A stretch of DNA of 22,735 bases from a virus (IMGVR_UViG_3300032240_001542:1-22735), one strand, 5' to 3'. Positions 14,086 through 20,926 are shown, counted from the first letter of the stretch. Translations and numbers: made by a program. Notes: a model not told the origin generated them from the sequence alone.

Positions 14086-14278
14086 TTAGATTAGGCATAA
14101 TTGTATTACTATCTTTACTTATAGTATATACGCCCTTGCGAACAAGACTTTGAGCAAGCCATTGATCGTGTTCATCTAAACTACTTATTTTAACTGGACC
14201 GCTGTGGTGCTCAATAAATCTATCTTCCTCATTTGATATAGGCGTAGGAAAACCAGATAGTAATTGCTTTATTTTCAT
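14069..14278 (-). CDS. Small unknown phage protein, MKIKQLL N terminus
   Basis: This 69-residue protein begins MKIKQLLSGF and contains NEEDRFIEHHSG and HDQWLAQSLVRKGVYTISKD. The second half looks like a small helix-turn unit with an adjacent strand. No family is recognised. It overlaps the upstream gene by four bases (ATGA) and the downstream gene by 17. Its start is like the other short M-K/R-x-x-x-L starts in this region. Confidence 0.7.
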   Translation of the reverse strand: MKIKQLLSGFPTPISNEEDRFIEHHSGPVKISSLDEHDQWLAQSLVRKGVYTISKDSNTIMPNLNENND

Positions 14279-14676
14279 CCCGATACTCCGGGCTGAGGGT
14301 TAGTTGATGCAGGTGGTGGCTCCTGCCCTTGAATTTGTTGTAGTTTCATCATCAACGCCTGCATCTGTGATTTAAAATCTTGTGACGTCAATGCGTCTTG
14401 AGCTGGTTGCTGTTCAGGCTGTTGTATTTGCTGTGGTTGTTGATCTTGCTGATCGTCATTTGGTAACTGCTGACTTGTATTTTGTCCCATGGGCTGTGCC
14501 AGTTGGCCTTGAGCATTGGGTTGCAAAATATCTGGAGTATTTGATGTGTTAGGTTTTTCTTCTGTATTAGGAACTGGCTGACTACCGCTGGGTTTAACTC
14601 CAGGACCCACTGGTGCTACTACATTACCTGGAGCGGTAATGGTAGGCGCTGATTTAACCAATTCAAATATTTTCAT
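14275..14676 (-). CDS. Pro/Gln-rich low-complexity protein
   Basis: This 133-residue protein starts MKIFELVKSAPT and then becomes disordered: Pro, Gln, Asn and Gly make up most of it, with a Q/D/P run near residues 72-96. A short helix (SQDFKSQMQALMMKLQQIQG, about 98-117) interrupts this before a Pro-rich end. The composition suits a linker or an internal capsid protein; function is unknown. The start lies just after the stop of the upstream gene, and ATGA overlaps the next. Confidence 0.7.
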   Translation of the reverse strand: MKIFELVKSAPTITAPGNVVAPVGPGVKPSGSQPVPNTEEKPNTSNTPDILQPNAQGQLAQPMGQNTSQQLPNDDQQDQQPQQIQQPEQQPAQDALTSQDFKSQMQALMMKLQQIQGQEPPPASTNPQPGVSG

Positions 14677-14677
14677 A

Positions 14678-14917
14678 TTAGTGCTTTTGTAAAACGACTA
14701 CAACCAGTCCAAGTATACCAGTAATTACTGTACCTGCTGTGCCAACAAGGACTTTAATCATGCTACTGTGGCCGTCTTCAATTAGTTTCTTTAGATCGCC
14801 GAATTTACCTTCAATGGAGGTAAGGCGGTCATCTAAACTCTTGTAGCGTTGAGCACATAAATCAACATGCGCCTCGAGGTTTGTTCGTTCTATATCAATT
14901 ATATCATTAGTGGACAT
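14678..14917 (-). CDS. Small coiled-coil membrane protein, holin-like candidate
   Basis: This 79-residue protein has a soluble acidic/basic coiled coil (about residues 10-50: TNLEAHVDLCAQRYKSLDD, DRLTSIEGKFGDLKKLIED) and one C-terminal transmembrane helix (about 54-76: KVLVGTAGTVITGILGLVVV). The tail is QKH. This architecture resembles XhlA/BhlA-type holin or hemolysin-related proteins. AAGGAG lies 7 bases before the ATG. No lysis gene is adjacent, so holin is only a possibility; a membrane-anchored virion protein is the alternative. Confidence 0.75.
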   Translation of the reverse strand: MSTNDIIDIERTNLEAHVDLCAQRYKSLDDRLTSIEGKFGDLKKLIEDGHSSMIKVLVGTAGTVITGILGLVVVVLQKH

Positions 14918-14951
14918 TTAGTCGCTCCTTCAGTTTATCTATTACGGTGCC

Positions 14952-15380
14952 TTAAGTAATGCCCTTGTGTGCCTTGATGATTGTGTTTTTAGTGGCTAGA
15001 TTGATACAATCAAACATCGCCTTGTCTATATTTATAGTTTCTGAAAGATTTTTGATAATTGGTACAGAGTTCAAATCTTCTAACAGTTTACCAAACACAA
15101 TACCGTCCTCATCTTGATACACACCATCTCGATCTGGAGTAAATTTAAAACTCCAAATTGCGTGGCTACCTTTGTAGTTGGTGCCAAATCCTAAGTCTTT
15201 AATTTCCTGCGTTGCTACTATAGGAGATTCAGTGTAAGACATAATACTACGTAATTCTACACACTGTCTAAGTGTAATAAAATTTCTATTTTGGTTGTAT
15301 TCTAATTGAGTTCCTTGATTAGGCCGATTAACGTTGGTCTTGGTAATATCAATTAAAGTCAGAATCTCAAATGTGTGCAT
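14952..15380 (-). CDS. Conserved phage protein of unknown function
   Basis: This 142-residue protein starts MHTFEILTLIDITKTN and has alternating strand-like segments (QNRNFITLRQCVELRS, HAIWSFKFTPDRDGVY) and a helical C-terminal part (KAMFDCINLATKNT). I do not recognise a family with a known role. An ATG at 15410 is in frame, but the TATAAATA at 15398-15405 lies in its first codons and AGGT lies upstream of the ATG at 15380, so that start is chosen. The DRDG loop and Asn/Thr-rich regions suggest a virion-associated protein. Confidence 0.72.
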   Translation of the reverse strand: MHTFEILTLIDITKTNVNRPNQGTQLEYNQNRNFITLRQCVELRSIMSYTESPIVATQEIKDLGFGTNYKGSHAIWSFKFTPDRDGVYQDEDGIVFGKLLEDLNSVPIIKNLSETINIDKAMFDCINLATKNTIIKAHKGIT

Positions 15381-15397
15381 AAAGTACCTATATAATT

Positions 15398-15405
15398 TAT
15401 TTATA
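15398..15405 (-). promoter_or_regulatory. T4-late-type promoter box (TATAAATA)
   Basis: An exact TATAAATA lies 17 bases before the ATG at 15380, just past the T-tract of the terminator at 15408-15436. It decides the start of the downstream gene. Confidence 0.75.
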
Positions 15406-15407
15406 GT

Positions 15408-15436
15408 CAAAAAGAAAGGGAAGTTAAAAACTTCCC
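15408..15436 (-). terminator. Terminator of the 15457-15906 gene
   Basis: On the minus strand GGGAAGTT-TTT-AACTTCCC forms an 8-bp stem (15418-15436), followed by TTTCTTTTT (15416-15408). A second AT-rich palindrome (15443-15462) spans the stop codon. This isolates the upstream gene from the next late promoter. Confidence 0.85.
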
Positions 15437-15456
15437 CTTCTGCTATAATTTAAAAA

Positions 15457-15906
15457 TTATAGGTTAGTGCTAGAACTAGCAACAACACCAGCTGAAACTG
15501 TTGCTGTAGACAAGTTTCTGGTATTAGGACCAACTGAAGAACCTAATGCACGGATATAGCCTTGTAGAGCTAATGCTGTAGTAGCATAAGCGTTTGTTGT
15601 ATCTTCAGAACTGCCTTTACCTAGACCAGAAGCGGCTGGGTGGTTAGCGTCTGTTGTAGCGCCAGTATCTTCAATAGCGAAGTTAACAACTGTGTTACCG
15701 CCAGTGTATACTGGTGTACCAACCAAAGCAACTGTAGCGAACTGACTAGCAGCCGTACGGAAGATTTGATCAAATGCGCCATTAACAGTGCCGATATCGC
15801 CTGTGACGTCTGCGTTTGGTAAGCTAATGTTGAAGAAGCTTAGTGTGGATGGACGTTGGTGTGGTAATACCGCTGTGCCGTGAACTCTAGAAATACCTGC
15901 TGACAT
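15457..15906 (-). CDS. Probable abundant virion protein (Ala/Thr/Ser-rich)
   Basis: This 149-residue protein is beta-like and rich in Ala, Thr, Gly, Ser and Val, with few charged residues. Segments: STLSFFNISLPNADVTGDIG, FDQIFRTAASQFATVALVG, NTVVNFAIEDTG, and a Ser/Thr-rich C terminus. I do not recognise a family, but the composition is that of capsid decoration or tail-tube-like proteins. AAAGGAG lies 8 bases before the ATG. A late box, a 5' leader hairpin and a dedicated terminator enclose this single gene, an arrangement expected for a strongly expressed structural protein (inference). Confidence 0.85.
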   Translation of the reverse strand: MSAGISRVHGTAVLPHQRPSTLSFFNISLPNADVTGDIGTVNGAFDQIFRTAASQFATVALVGTPVYTGGNTVVNFAIEDTGATTDANHPAASGLGKGSSEDTTNAYATTALALQGYIRALGSSVGPNTRNLSTATVSAGVVASSSTNL

Positions 15907-15933
15907 AATTTTTCTCCTTTAATCGATATGTCT

Positions 15934-15950
15934 CACTCCGCTCCGGAGTG
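15934..15950 (-). other. 5' leader hairpin of the 15457-15906 gene
   Basis: CACTCCG-CTC-CGGAGTG is a perfect 7-bp GC-rich stem between the predicted late start (about 15959) and the ribosome site. A 5' stem of this kind commonly stabilises phage mRNAs. On the plus strand it is followed by TGTTTTTG, so a weak plus-strand terminator is possible. Confidence 0.6.
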
Positions 15951-15964
15951 TGTTTTTGTAATAA

Positions 15965-15972
15965 TATTTATT
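15965..15972 (-). promoter_or_regulatory. Late-type promoter box (AATAAATA)
   Basis: AATAAATA, one base off the T4 late consensus, lies 58 bases before the ATG at 15906 and just after the upstream terminator. The predicted start is near 15959. Confidence 0.6.
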
Positions 15973-15980
15973 CGATTTGG

Positions 15981-16002
15981 AAAAAACTGCCCCGAATGGG
16001 CA
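15981..16002 (-). terminator. Terminator of the 16003-16302 gene
   Basis: On the minus strand TGCCC-ATTCG-GGGCA (16002-15988) is followed by GTTTTTTCC. It begins immediately after the stop codon of the upstream gene. Confidence 0.75.
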
Positions 16003-16302
16003 TTAATCGTCGTCTTTTAGATCGCCTTCGACAATTTTAAGGCTTCGTGCTGTTTCTTTATTATCACGTAGTCTACGTATGCTACGGGTAAATTTGTTAG
16101 CGTCACCAGTCTTAATACTATTGATTAGTCTGCGTTCCAATTCATATGCTTGTTCTTCATTAAAGTTTTCTTTAATTAGACTAAGCAAATTAATGGCACT
16201 GTTAATTACATGGGTGGCTCGGGCTTCGACAATAGCCTCGCCATTCTTGCGCTCAGATATACTATTGAGCTCTTCTAGTAAACTACGGGTAGCACGTTTC
16301 AA
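16003..16302 (-). CDS. Conserved small helical phage protein (TTG start)
   Basis: This 99-residue protein is nearly all helical and charged: RSLLEELNSISER, then ATHVINSAINLLSLIKENFNEEQAYELERRLINSIKTGDANKF and basic TRSIRRLRD. I associate this pattern with a conserved family of T4-like phages without known function. The start is a TTG with AAGGAAC 6 bases upstream; no ATG lies nearby. A sigma70-like promoter at 16336-16364 and a terminator directly after the stop make it a single-gene unit, probably early. Confidence 0.8.
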   Translation of the reverse strand: MKRATRSLLEELNSISERKNGEAIVEARATHVINSAINLLSLIKENFNEEQAYELERRLINSIKTGDANKFTRSIRRLRDNKETARSLKIVEGDLKDDD

Positions 16303-16335
16303 AGTAAGTTCCTTTGTGATTGTAATATTTAGCTT

Positions 16336-16364
16336 ATTATAGCACAGAAGTTTGGTAATTTAAA
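16336..16364 (-). promoter_or_regulatory. Sigma70-like promoter (minus arm of divergent node)
   Basis: TTTAAA (16364-16359), 17 bases, TATAAT (16341-16336). Just downstream GCTAAATA (16333-16326) resembles a variant late box. It is back to back with the plus-strand promoter, whose -35 lies only 3 bp away. Confidence 0.65.
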
Positions 16365-16367
16365 GCC

Positions 16368-16396
16368 TTGTATTTTGTGCGGGTGCCATATATAAT
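16368..16396 (+). promoter_or_regulatory. Early-type promoter of the plus-strand block
   Basis: TTGTAT (16368-16373), 17 bases, TATAAT (16391-16396), followed at once by GCTAAATA (16398-16405). The TT(G)TATTTTGT...CATATATAATAG context repeats at 17889-17917, pointing to one promoter family. Confidence 0.75.
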
Positions 16397-16460
16397 AGCT
16401 AAATACTCAGTAGAAACACTAATAACGTTTCTACTGATTTTACACACATAGGAAAACACA

Positions 16461-16637
16461 ATGAAATATCTATCAGAAAAAATGCAATCTATCCTAGAAC
16501 GTTTAACAGAAATGTTTCCAGGTAGCAGTTATCAATCAAGTCTAGATGCTTATCTAGCAGACAAAGGCATTACCGATGCCGCACAGTTGGAAAACTACAT
16601 CCGACAATTCAATTCTCAAAAGGAAAGATATCTATGA
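16461..16637 (+). CDS. Small unknown protein (58 residues)
   Basis: This first gene of the plus-strand block is charged and helical (SEKMQSILERLTEMF, then LDAYLADKGITDAAQLENYIRQF). A short DAAQLENYIRQF end resembles helical adaptor proteins in bacteria. AGGA lies 9 bases before the ATG and the promoter is about 65 bases upstream. The stop codon overlaps the ATG of the next gene (ATGA). Function is unknown. Confidence 0.75.
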   Translation: MKYLSEKMQSILERLTEMFPGSSYQSSLDAYLADKGITDAAQLENYIRQFNSQKERYL

Positions 16638-16753
16638 AAAATATTATCAAATCAATCTGGTCATTTTTTGACGCAATGGGTACAGCTCGTGCCGCGGCAT
16701 ATCTTGCTCGCCAAGGTCGTACAACCGAAGCCAGGGCTTTGTATGGCGAGTAA
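16634..16753 (+). CDS. 39-residue microprotein
   Basis: The protein reads as one basic amphipathic helix: KNIIKSIWSFFDAMGTARAA, then AYLARQGRTTEARALYGE. The ARAAAYLARQG...ARAL pattern resembles small proteins found in many proteobacteria and their phages, without known function. ATGA overlap with the upstream gene shows coupling. Coding status is supported by this packing and by the recurrent pattern, not by a family match. Confidence 0.65.
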   Translation: MKNIIKSIWSFFDAMGTARAAAYLARQGRTTEARALYGE

Positions 16754-16853
16754 AGTATTCAGCACTATCCAACACTTTGAACAAAAATATGGCGAGAAAA
16801 CAGCGGCATGGGCGATTGTTGCTATTATAACTTACCTTGTTATAGCACAATAA
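16743..16853 (+). CDS. 36-residue single-pass membrane microprotein
   Basis: The protein has a polar start (ASKVFSTIQHFEQKYGEKT) and a C-terminal hydrophobic helix (AAWAIVAIITYLVIA, about residues 21-35). It overlaps the previous gene by 11 bases. A start upstream at 16668 is also open in frame, but the ATG at 16743 gives the usual overlapping arrangement. A role at the host membrane is possible; nothing more can be said. Confidence 0.6.
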   Translation: MASKVFSTIQHFEQKYGEKTAAWAIVAIITYLVIAQ

Positions 16854-16859
16854 CTTTAA

Positions 16860-16867
16860 AATAAATA
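16860..16867 (+). promoter_or_regulatory. Late-like promoter box (AATAAATA) before the cupin gene
   Basis: AATAAATA ends 22 bases before the ATG at 16890, the same spacing as at the fibre gene (11163-11170). Predicted start near 16873, leaving room for the GAAGGAG ribosome site. Confidence 0.4.
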
Positions 16868-16889
16868 AACACACACAGAAGGAGTAGCA

Positions 16890-17312
16890 ATGACTACTAA
16901 GTTTTCGCACGTTAAAGGTTCGGAAGTAGAATTCAAAGGAGGAGGTCTAAGAGACTTTTTCCTATACAAAGACCTAGGAGTAGCAGACGCTACTAACGGT
17001 CGCGTCCTGGCACACATCACAAAGGCCAACTTGCCCCCAGAAAACTCAGGCGGTACAGGCTGGCATATTCATGTAGCTGAGTTCCAAATCGTTTACATGT
17101 TAAAGGGTTGGGCCAAGTTCATGTACGAAGACAAAATACACCTAGTTGAAGCAGGCGACTGCGTACAGCAACGCCCAGGTATCGTACACTACTTGTACGA
17201 CTACAGCCCAGACATGGAGTATTTGGAAATTATTACACCGGCAGATTATAGTACAGAGCCTGCAGAAGGACCATGTGCTATACCTGATCCAACTCCTTGG
17301 CCAGAAAAATGA
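16890..17312 (+). CDS. Cupin-domain protein
   Basis: This 140-residue protein is a single small-barrel cupin. Motif 1 is GWHIHVAEFQIVYMLKGWAKF (about residues 58-78), with His59, His61 and Glu64 or Gln66 as metal ligands. Motif 2 is GDCVQQRPGIVHYLYD with His100. Cupins of this size include isomerases, dioxygenases and sugar- or metabolite-binding proteins; the substrate is not evident. The C-terminal tail is Pro-rich. GAAGGAG lies 6 bases before ATG, and its stop overlaps the hydrolase start (ATGA), so the two are co-translated and probably work on related substrates. Confidence 0.88.
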   Translation: MTTKFSHVKGSEVEFKGGGLRDFFLYKDLGVADATNGRVLAHITKANLPPENSGGTGWHIHVAEFQIVYMLKGWAKFMYEDKIHLVEAGDCVQQRPGIVHYLYDYSPDMEYLEIITPADYSTEPAEGPCAIPDPTPWPEK

Positions 17313-17887
17313 AACTAGTTTATATTCACGGTGCCAGTGCTACTAGTGAAAGTTTTAACTATATTCGAAGTAAGATAGGCGGAACAGACATGACTGTTAA
17401 TTACGACAGTCGTAACGGATTTGAAAACAACCTAGCGGCTATTAAAGAACAAATCGGTAAGACTAAAGATGTATTCTTTGTAGCACATAGTCTAGGAGGT
17501 ATATATGCATTACACTTGGCCAACGCTATTCCCAAACAGGTTCTAGGTGCTGTTACATTAAGTACACCATATGGCGGCGCTGAAGTAGCAGAATTTGCTA
17601 AGTTCTTCTTACCATTCAGCAGACTAATGCGCGACATCGGTCCTAGTAGTTGGGCAATGAAAGAAGCAAGAAATATTAAAATACAGCATCCGTGGACCAA
17701 CGTGGTTACTGTAAAAGGACAAAGTCCGTTTATGGCAGAAGCCAATGACGGAGTTGTAACCATAGCAAGCATGAAGCATCATGATGATATGGAATTAGTG
17801 GAAGTAGATTATAACCACTACGAAGTTGTGCTTAGTGATACAATAGTAGATATTATCAAGGAACGAATAAAAAAGTTCAAAAAATAA
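17309..17887 (+). CDS. Alpha/beta-hydrolase (lipase/esterase-like)
   Basis: This 192-residue protein has the short PGAP1/lipase-like fold: an oxyanion stretch VYIHGAS, the nucleophile elbow AHSLGG (Ser61), LSTPYGG, and the acid/base pair Asp147 (ANDGVV) and His170 (YNHYEV). All triad residues are present. No signal peptide is seen, so it acts inside the cell if expressed alone. The start is the ATG at 17309 overlapping the cupin stop (ATGA); a longer frame from 17297 is less likely. A phage esterase could act on host lipid, capsule or a small metabolite; this is not decidable here. Confidence 0.88.
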   Translation: MKLVYIHGASATSESFNYIRSKIGGTDMTVNYDSRNGFENNLAAIKEQIGKTKDVFFVAHSLGGIYALHLANAIPKQVLGAVTLSTPYGGAEVAEFAKFFLPFSRLMRDIGPSSWAMKEARNIKIQHPWTNVVTVKGQSPFMAEANDGVVTIASMKHHDDMELVEVDYNHYEVVLSDTIVDIIKERIKKFKK

Positions 17888-17888
17888 G

Positions 17889-17917
17889 TTGCTATTTTGT
17901 CAATAGGCATATATAAT
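17889..17917 (+). promoter_or_regulatory. Early-type promoter
   Basis: TTGCTA (17889-17894), 17 bases, TATAAT (17912-17917). It overlaps the end of the hydrolase gene and shares TTGCTATTTT and CATATATAATAG with the promoters at 11899-11927 and 16368-16396. Confidence 0.8.
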
Positions 17918-17973
17918 AGTATATAGAGAAAACGAAGTATCTATATAACAGACATACACACAAGGAGAAAATT

Positions 17974-18252
17974 ATGTCAGAAGCATTTAAAACACCAAAA
18001 CTACCAGAAGTTAAATTCAACAAAAACGGATATGAAATCCGCACAGATATCTTGGGCATGGCCAAGGATCTAGTACAATCAGAGCATTCTACAAAGTTTG
18101 CCGGTTGGGAAATGAGTGCCAAGCGCGACGAGAAAACTGGTCAGATCGTTACCACAGTTGGTATGCCAGAGTTTCCGGGACTTGATAAAGTTCTTGAGAC
18201 AGCTGAAAAAATGTACAGCTTTGTTAATTCTGGCTCTTTAGCTAAAAAGTAA
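17974..18252 (+). CDS. Conserved small phage protein of unknown function
   Basis: This 92-residue protein contains NKNGYEIRTDILGMAKDLVQ, GWEMSAKRDEKTGQIVTTVGM, PEFPGLDKVLETAEKMYSFV. The pattern resembles a conserved small protein of T4-like phages that I know only as hypothetical. A strong early promoter at 17889-17917, AAGGAG 8 bases before the ATG and a terminator at 18313-18338 make it a monocistronic early unit, which suggests a role in host takeover or replication (inference). Confidence 0.82.
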   Translation: MSEAFKTPKLPEVKFNKNGYEIRTDILGMAKDLVQSEHSTKFAGWEMSAKRDEKTGQIVTTVGMPEFPGLDKVLETAEKMYSFVNSGSLAKK

Positions 18253-18312
18253 ATATATATTACATATAGAATAATAATAGAGGGCATAGCCCGAATATAA
18301 TATATAAAGACT

Positions 18313-18338
18313 AACCCCGGGTAACTCCGGGGTTTTTT
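18313..18338 (+). terminator. Strong Rho-independent terminator
   Basis: AACCCCGG-GTAACT-CCGGGGTT forms an 8-bp GC-rich stem, followed by TTTTTT. It ends the plus-strand block and lies at the junction with the convergent minus-strand gene ending at 18340, so it may act in both directions. Confidence 0.88.
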
Positions 18339-18339
18339 A

Positions 18340-18897
18340 TTAGTCTAAGCCTAGTCGATCGTTCCAGCGTTCTTTAGTAATGGCAGACCACGGTTTTCTA
18401 AGTTTGTCCGACATATCTTTCTTGATTGCATCCAACTCGGGTGTTAGGTCTTTATATAACCTATGAAACTGCGGCAACATTCCTTCTCTTGCACCGGCTT
18501 TTAGACGTGCAACATTGTCCACATGGGACATACTGCCAATGCTAGTTCCGCCAAGTTTAATAGTTTCAATTTCAAGAGCTTTTTGTACTATTGTATAAAT
18601 GTGTCGTCCTCGGTATTCTTCATCCGTGAATATCAAATGTATCCACCCTTGTTTATTAGCCACGTGGTATTCGTAAACTACTCCACCCATTGGAACTCCG
18701 TTGCTATTTTCAACCCAAATTGCTTTGTGCTTTGGATTTACAATGAATGGCATTTGGCTCCAGCCTCTTTCAAGAAGGTATGTCATACCTCTAAAATACA
18801 TTGCTACAACAGCATGTTCCTGAGCTACGCAGTCTGTATGCCAAACTGTAACGGCTTCGCCCGAGCCGTCAATTGAGTCGCTGATTTTATATTTCAT
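18340..18897 (-). CDS. GNAT-family acetyltransferase
   Basis: This 185-residue protein looks like a GNAT N-acyltransferase. Residues around GWIHLIFTDEEYRGRHIYTIVQKALE give the beta4 strand and the acetyl-CoA pyrophosphate loop (YRGRHI), followed by GTSIGSMSHVDNVARLKAGAREG typical of motif B. The N-terminal part (WHTDCVAQEHAVVAMYFRGM) would form the substrate side. The ATG at 18897 is chosen because GGAGGA lies just upstream; a TTG at 18909 is in frame. Start and stop overlap with the upstream PP-loop gene as ATGA. The substrate is unknown; the neighbouring PP-loop enzyme suggests joint small-molecule or macromolecule modification. Confidence 0.82.
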   Translation of the reverse strand: MKYKISDSIDGSGEAVTVWHTDCVAQEHAVVAMYFRGMTYLLERGWSQMPFIVNPKHKAIWVENSNGVPMGGVVYEYHVANKQGWIHLIFTDEEYRGRHIYTIVQKALEIETIKLGGTSIGSMSHVDNVARLKAGAREGMLPQFHRLYKDLTPELDAIKKDMSDKLRKPWSAITKERWNDRLGLD

Positions 18898-20204
18898 TTG
18901 TCCTCCCAATCAATTTGGAAATTATTTAAATGGTATTCGATGTATTCTTTAACGTCGGAGTTTTCAATCATTAATAACTCCCAGTCGGTAGTAAGTCCAA
19001 ATCTTGATGTTGGACGACCGTTTATAGAATCAAGATCTGCCTTTTGTCTGTAGGCATTCAAGTTCATACTTGGTATTTTTATTTTAAAAGTTTTATACCA
19101 ATCGTTGCGATCTAAATCATAAATGTAATCTCTAGCCGCTTGTTTATATGTGGCCGCGCTGTTTCCTACTTTTTGTCCATTGTTATTGTTGTTCAAGGAC
19201 CATTGTTGAAATAGTGGATCACTATACCAGTTTTCTGTGCCAAGCACCGCAGTCTTTGGATCTACGTTGTCATTGTAATAAAGTGCTCCACGTACTGCAC
19301 AGTTTAACATTTTAACGTTAAATATCATCCACCAAAAGAAATCGTGTAGACTACGGATAGCAATTGGAGCGGTACGACAATTTAAATCAAACTTAGCATA
19401 CAGTAATCTTCCAAAGTTTGGATCAGGATTTTCTTGTCCAACGATAGGAAATCCTTGATTTGGAGGAATACCCATGTGTGCAATTAATAAATCTTTAAAC
19501 TCTGAATAATGAACTTCTGGATCGTTAAATCTGTGAATAATAGTTTTAAGATGAGCGCGACTCTCTGCACTTAAATTCGCCTTGGTAGCCAGTGCTTCCC
19601 AGTTAGCATAAAATGCCAGACCAATAAGTGTACCAAATATACAATCTCCGTCATCGGCAGTAACAGGAGTATATCCGTTCTGTAACAGCCAGTCGTACTT
19701 TTTAGGAAGACTGTCTATTACGTTTATTTTTCCATAGATATGATTTTTCCAGAACACAGGATTTTCAATTACAGCAGGCATTGAAGTATATACTACAACA
19801 TTTTTTAATTCTTCTGCTGTTAAATTTTTAATCAATGCCGCGACCATTGGAGTTGAATCAAGTCCGCCTGAATACAACATGGCAAACTTTTCATTTTTTT
19901 CATGTATCCTACGTTTGAAATCCATGGCTTTTAAATCACAACATTCAGAGAACGTTAATTTAAAGTTAGGATCAGGTGTAACCATTCTATACTTTGGCAT
20001 TATCTCTTGTGGCCAAGGCATACTCCAGACGCTTTCATTTCGAGAAACAAACCTGTTAGGATTAAACCTACGAGATAAATCTATACAAAATTTTCCACCC
20101 GGGCTTGTGCTGTTGTAAACTTTAGTCCAATAGTCGTTAGTATAACCATTAAAGTTAATAGAGCTAAAACACAATTCATCAGTTAATTCTAGTTTTCTAT
20201 CCAT
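18894..20204 (-). CDS. Asparagine-synthetase-like PP-loop ATPase
   Basis: This 436-residue protein contains YSGGLDS (residues 112-117), the N-type ATP-pyrophosphatase P-loop, and ADDGDCIFGT (about 184-191), matching the second nucleotide motif of asparagine-synthetase C domains (SGDGGDELFGG). It has no N-terminal Cys-Gly glutaminase domain, so it would have to use ammonia, an amine or a partner. The rest is Asn/Tyr/Trp-rich and not recognised. It may adenylate a carboxylate and form an amide. ATG at 20204 overlaps the upstream stop by one base (TAATG), and its own stop overlaps the GNAT start, so a three-gene coupled set is likely. Product unknown. Confidence 0.82.
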   Translation of the reverse strand: MDRKLELTDELCFSSINFNGYTNDYWTKVYNSTSPGGKFCIDLSRRFNPNRFVSRNESVWSMPWPQEIMPKYRMVTPDPNFKLTFSECCDLKAMDFKRRIHEKNEKFAMLYSGGLDSTPMVAALIKNLTAEELKNVVVYTSMPAVIENPVFWKNHIYGKINVIDSLPKKYDWLLQNGYTPVTADDGDCIFGTLIGLAFYANWEALATKANLSAESRAHLKTIIHRFNDPEVHYSEFKDLLIAHMGIPPNQGFPIVGQENPDPNFGRLLYAKFDLNCRTAPIAIRSLHDFFWWMIFNVKMLNCAVRGALYYNDNVDPKTAVLGTENWYSDPLFQQWSLNNNNNGQKVGNSAATYKQAARDYIYDLDRNDWYKTFKIKIPSMNLNAYRQKADLDSINGRPTSRFGLTTDWELLMIENSDVKEYIEYHLNNFQIDWEDK

Positions 20205-20926
20205 TACATTATCCAACCTACATATTTGTCTAAATTAGGTTTTAAAGGAGTTACCTGTGGGTCTATACCCGACATCTTATAAAAATTTGTACGCCAGTAC
20301 ATTGTTTGTACTGTATTATTATTTTTCCACATTATGTCAAATTGTTCTACTGCTTCTCTAGGAGTATTACAATTATATAATATCTTTTTAATTTCAGCTG
20401 TAATACCTTGTGGTGTTGTTCCCATTGATGTGTCTATATTTGCAATAAAGTTTTCTGGTAACAATCCATTGAAGTAACTGTCTGCGTACTGTCTCTCAGG
20501 AAGTATGTTATGTGTTACTTCACAAACTTTGGCGGTATACCATACGTTAATTACAAACTGTGCATAATTTTTAAGTTTGGTTAACATCTGCCAATTTTTA
20601 AAATTGTGTTGTGGATGATAGTCAATCGGCATTTCTTCAACATACTCTATGTCGTCAACATTTAAAAATTTGTTGTATCTTGGTGCTTGTATTTCGTAAC
20701 TATTTTTATATACATTTTTATCCTTTAATGTATATTCGTGGCAGTTGTCGTTAAAGAACGGAGTCTTGCCTTCTTTCATACTGAACACAACAATAGAAGG
20801 TATTTTAGAACTTAATATTTGAGCTATTTCCATAGATGTGAATAAATCGACTCCTGTGATAGCAAAAAATCTTTCTATTCCGGGTGAGTATAAAACATGC
20901 ACTGATGGAGGAAATTGATCATTCAT
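20204..20926 (-). CDS. Unknown protein coupled to the PP-loop ATPase
   Basis: This 240-residue protein has no family I recognise. The N-terminal half is alternating strand/helix (SVHVLYSPGIERFFAITG, IVVFSMKEGKT, EIAQILSS). The middle is helical (NWQMLTKLKNYAQFVINVWYTAKVCE), and the C-terminal part is Asn/Pro/Tyr-rich. It overlaps the upstream gene by 8 bases and the PP-loop gene by one base, so equimolar co-expression is expected. It may supply substrate binding or a partner function for the PP-loop enzyme (inference). Confidence 0.78.
   Translation of the reverse strand: MNDQFPPSVHVLYSPGIERFFAITGVDLFTSMEIAQILSSKIPSIVVFSMKEGKTPFFNDNCHEYTLKDKNVYKNSYEIQAPRYNKFLNVDDIEYVEEMPIDYHPQHNFKNWQMLTKLKNYAQFVINVWYTAKVCEVTHNILPERQYADSYFNGLLPENFIANIDTSMGTTPQGITAEIKKILYNCNTPREAVEQFDIMWKNNNTVQTMYWRTNFYKMSGIDPQVTPLKPNLDKYVGWIM

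Noticed and set aside
15381-15410. Longer start (MTINKLYRYF) for the gene ending at 14952
   Set aside because: The first codons are made of the TATAAATA late box; the ATG at 15380 has an AGGT ribosome site.
16647-16910. Minus-strand ORF of 87 codons
   Set aside because: Antisense to the microproteins, which have better starts and overlaps on the plus strand.
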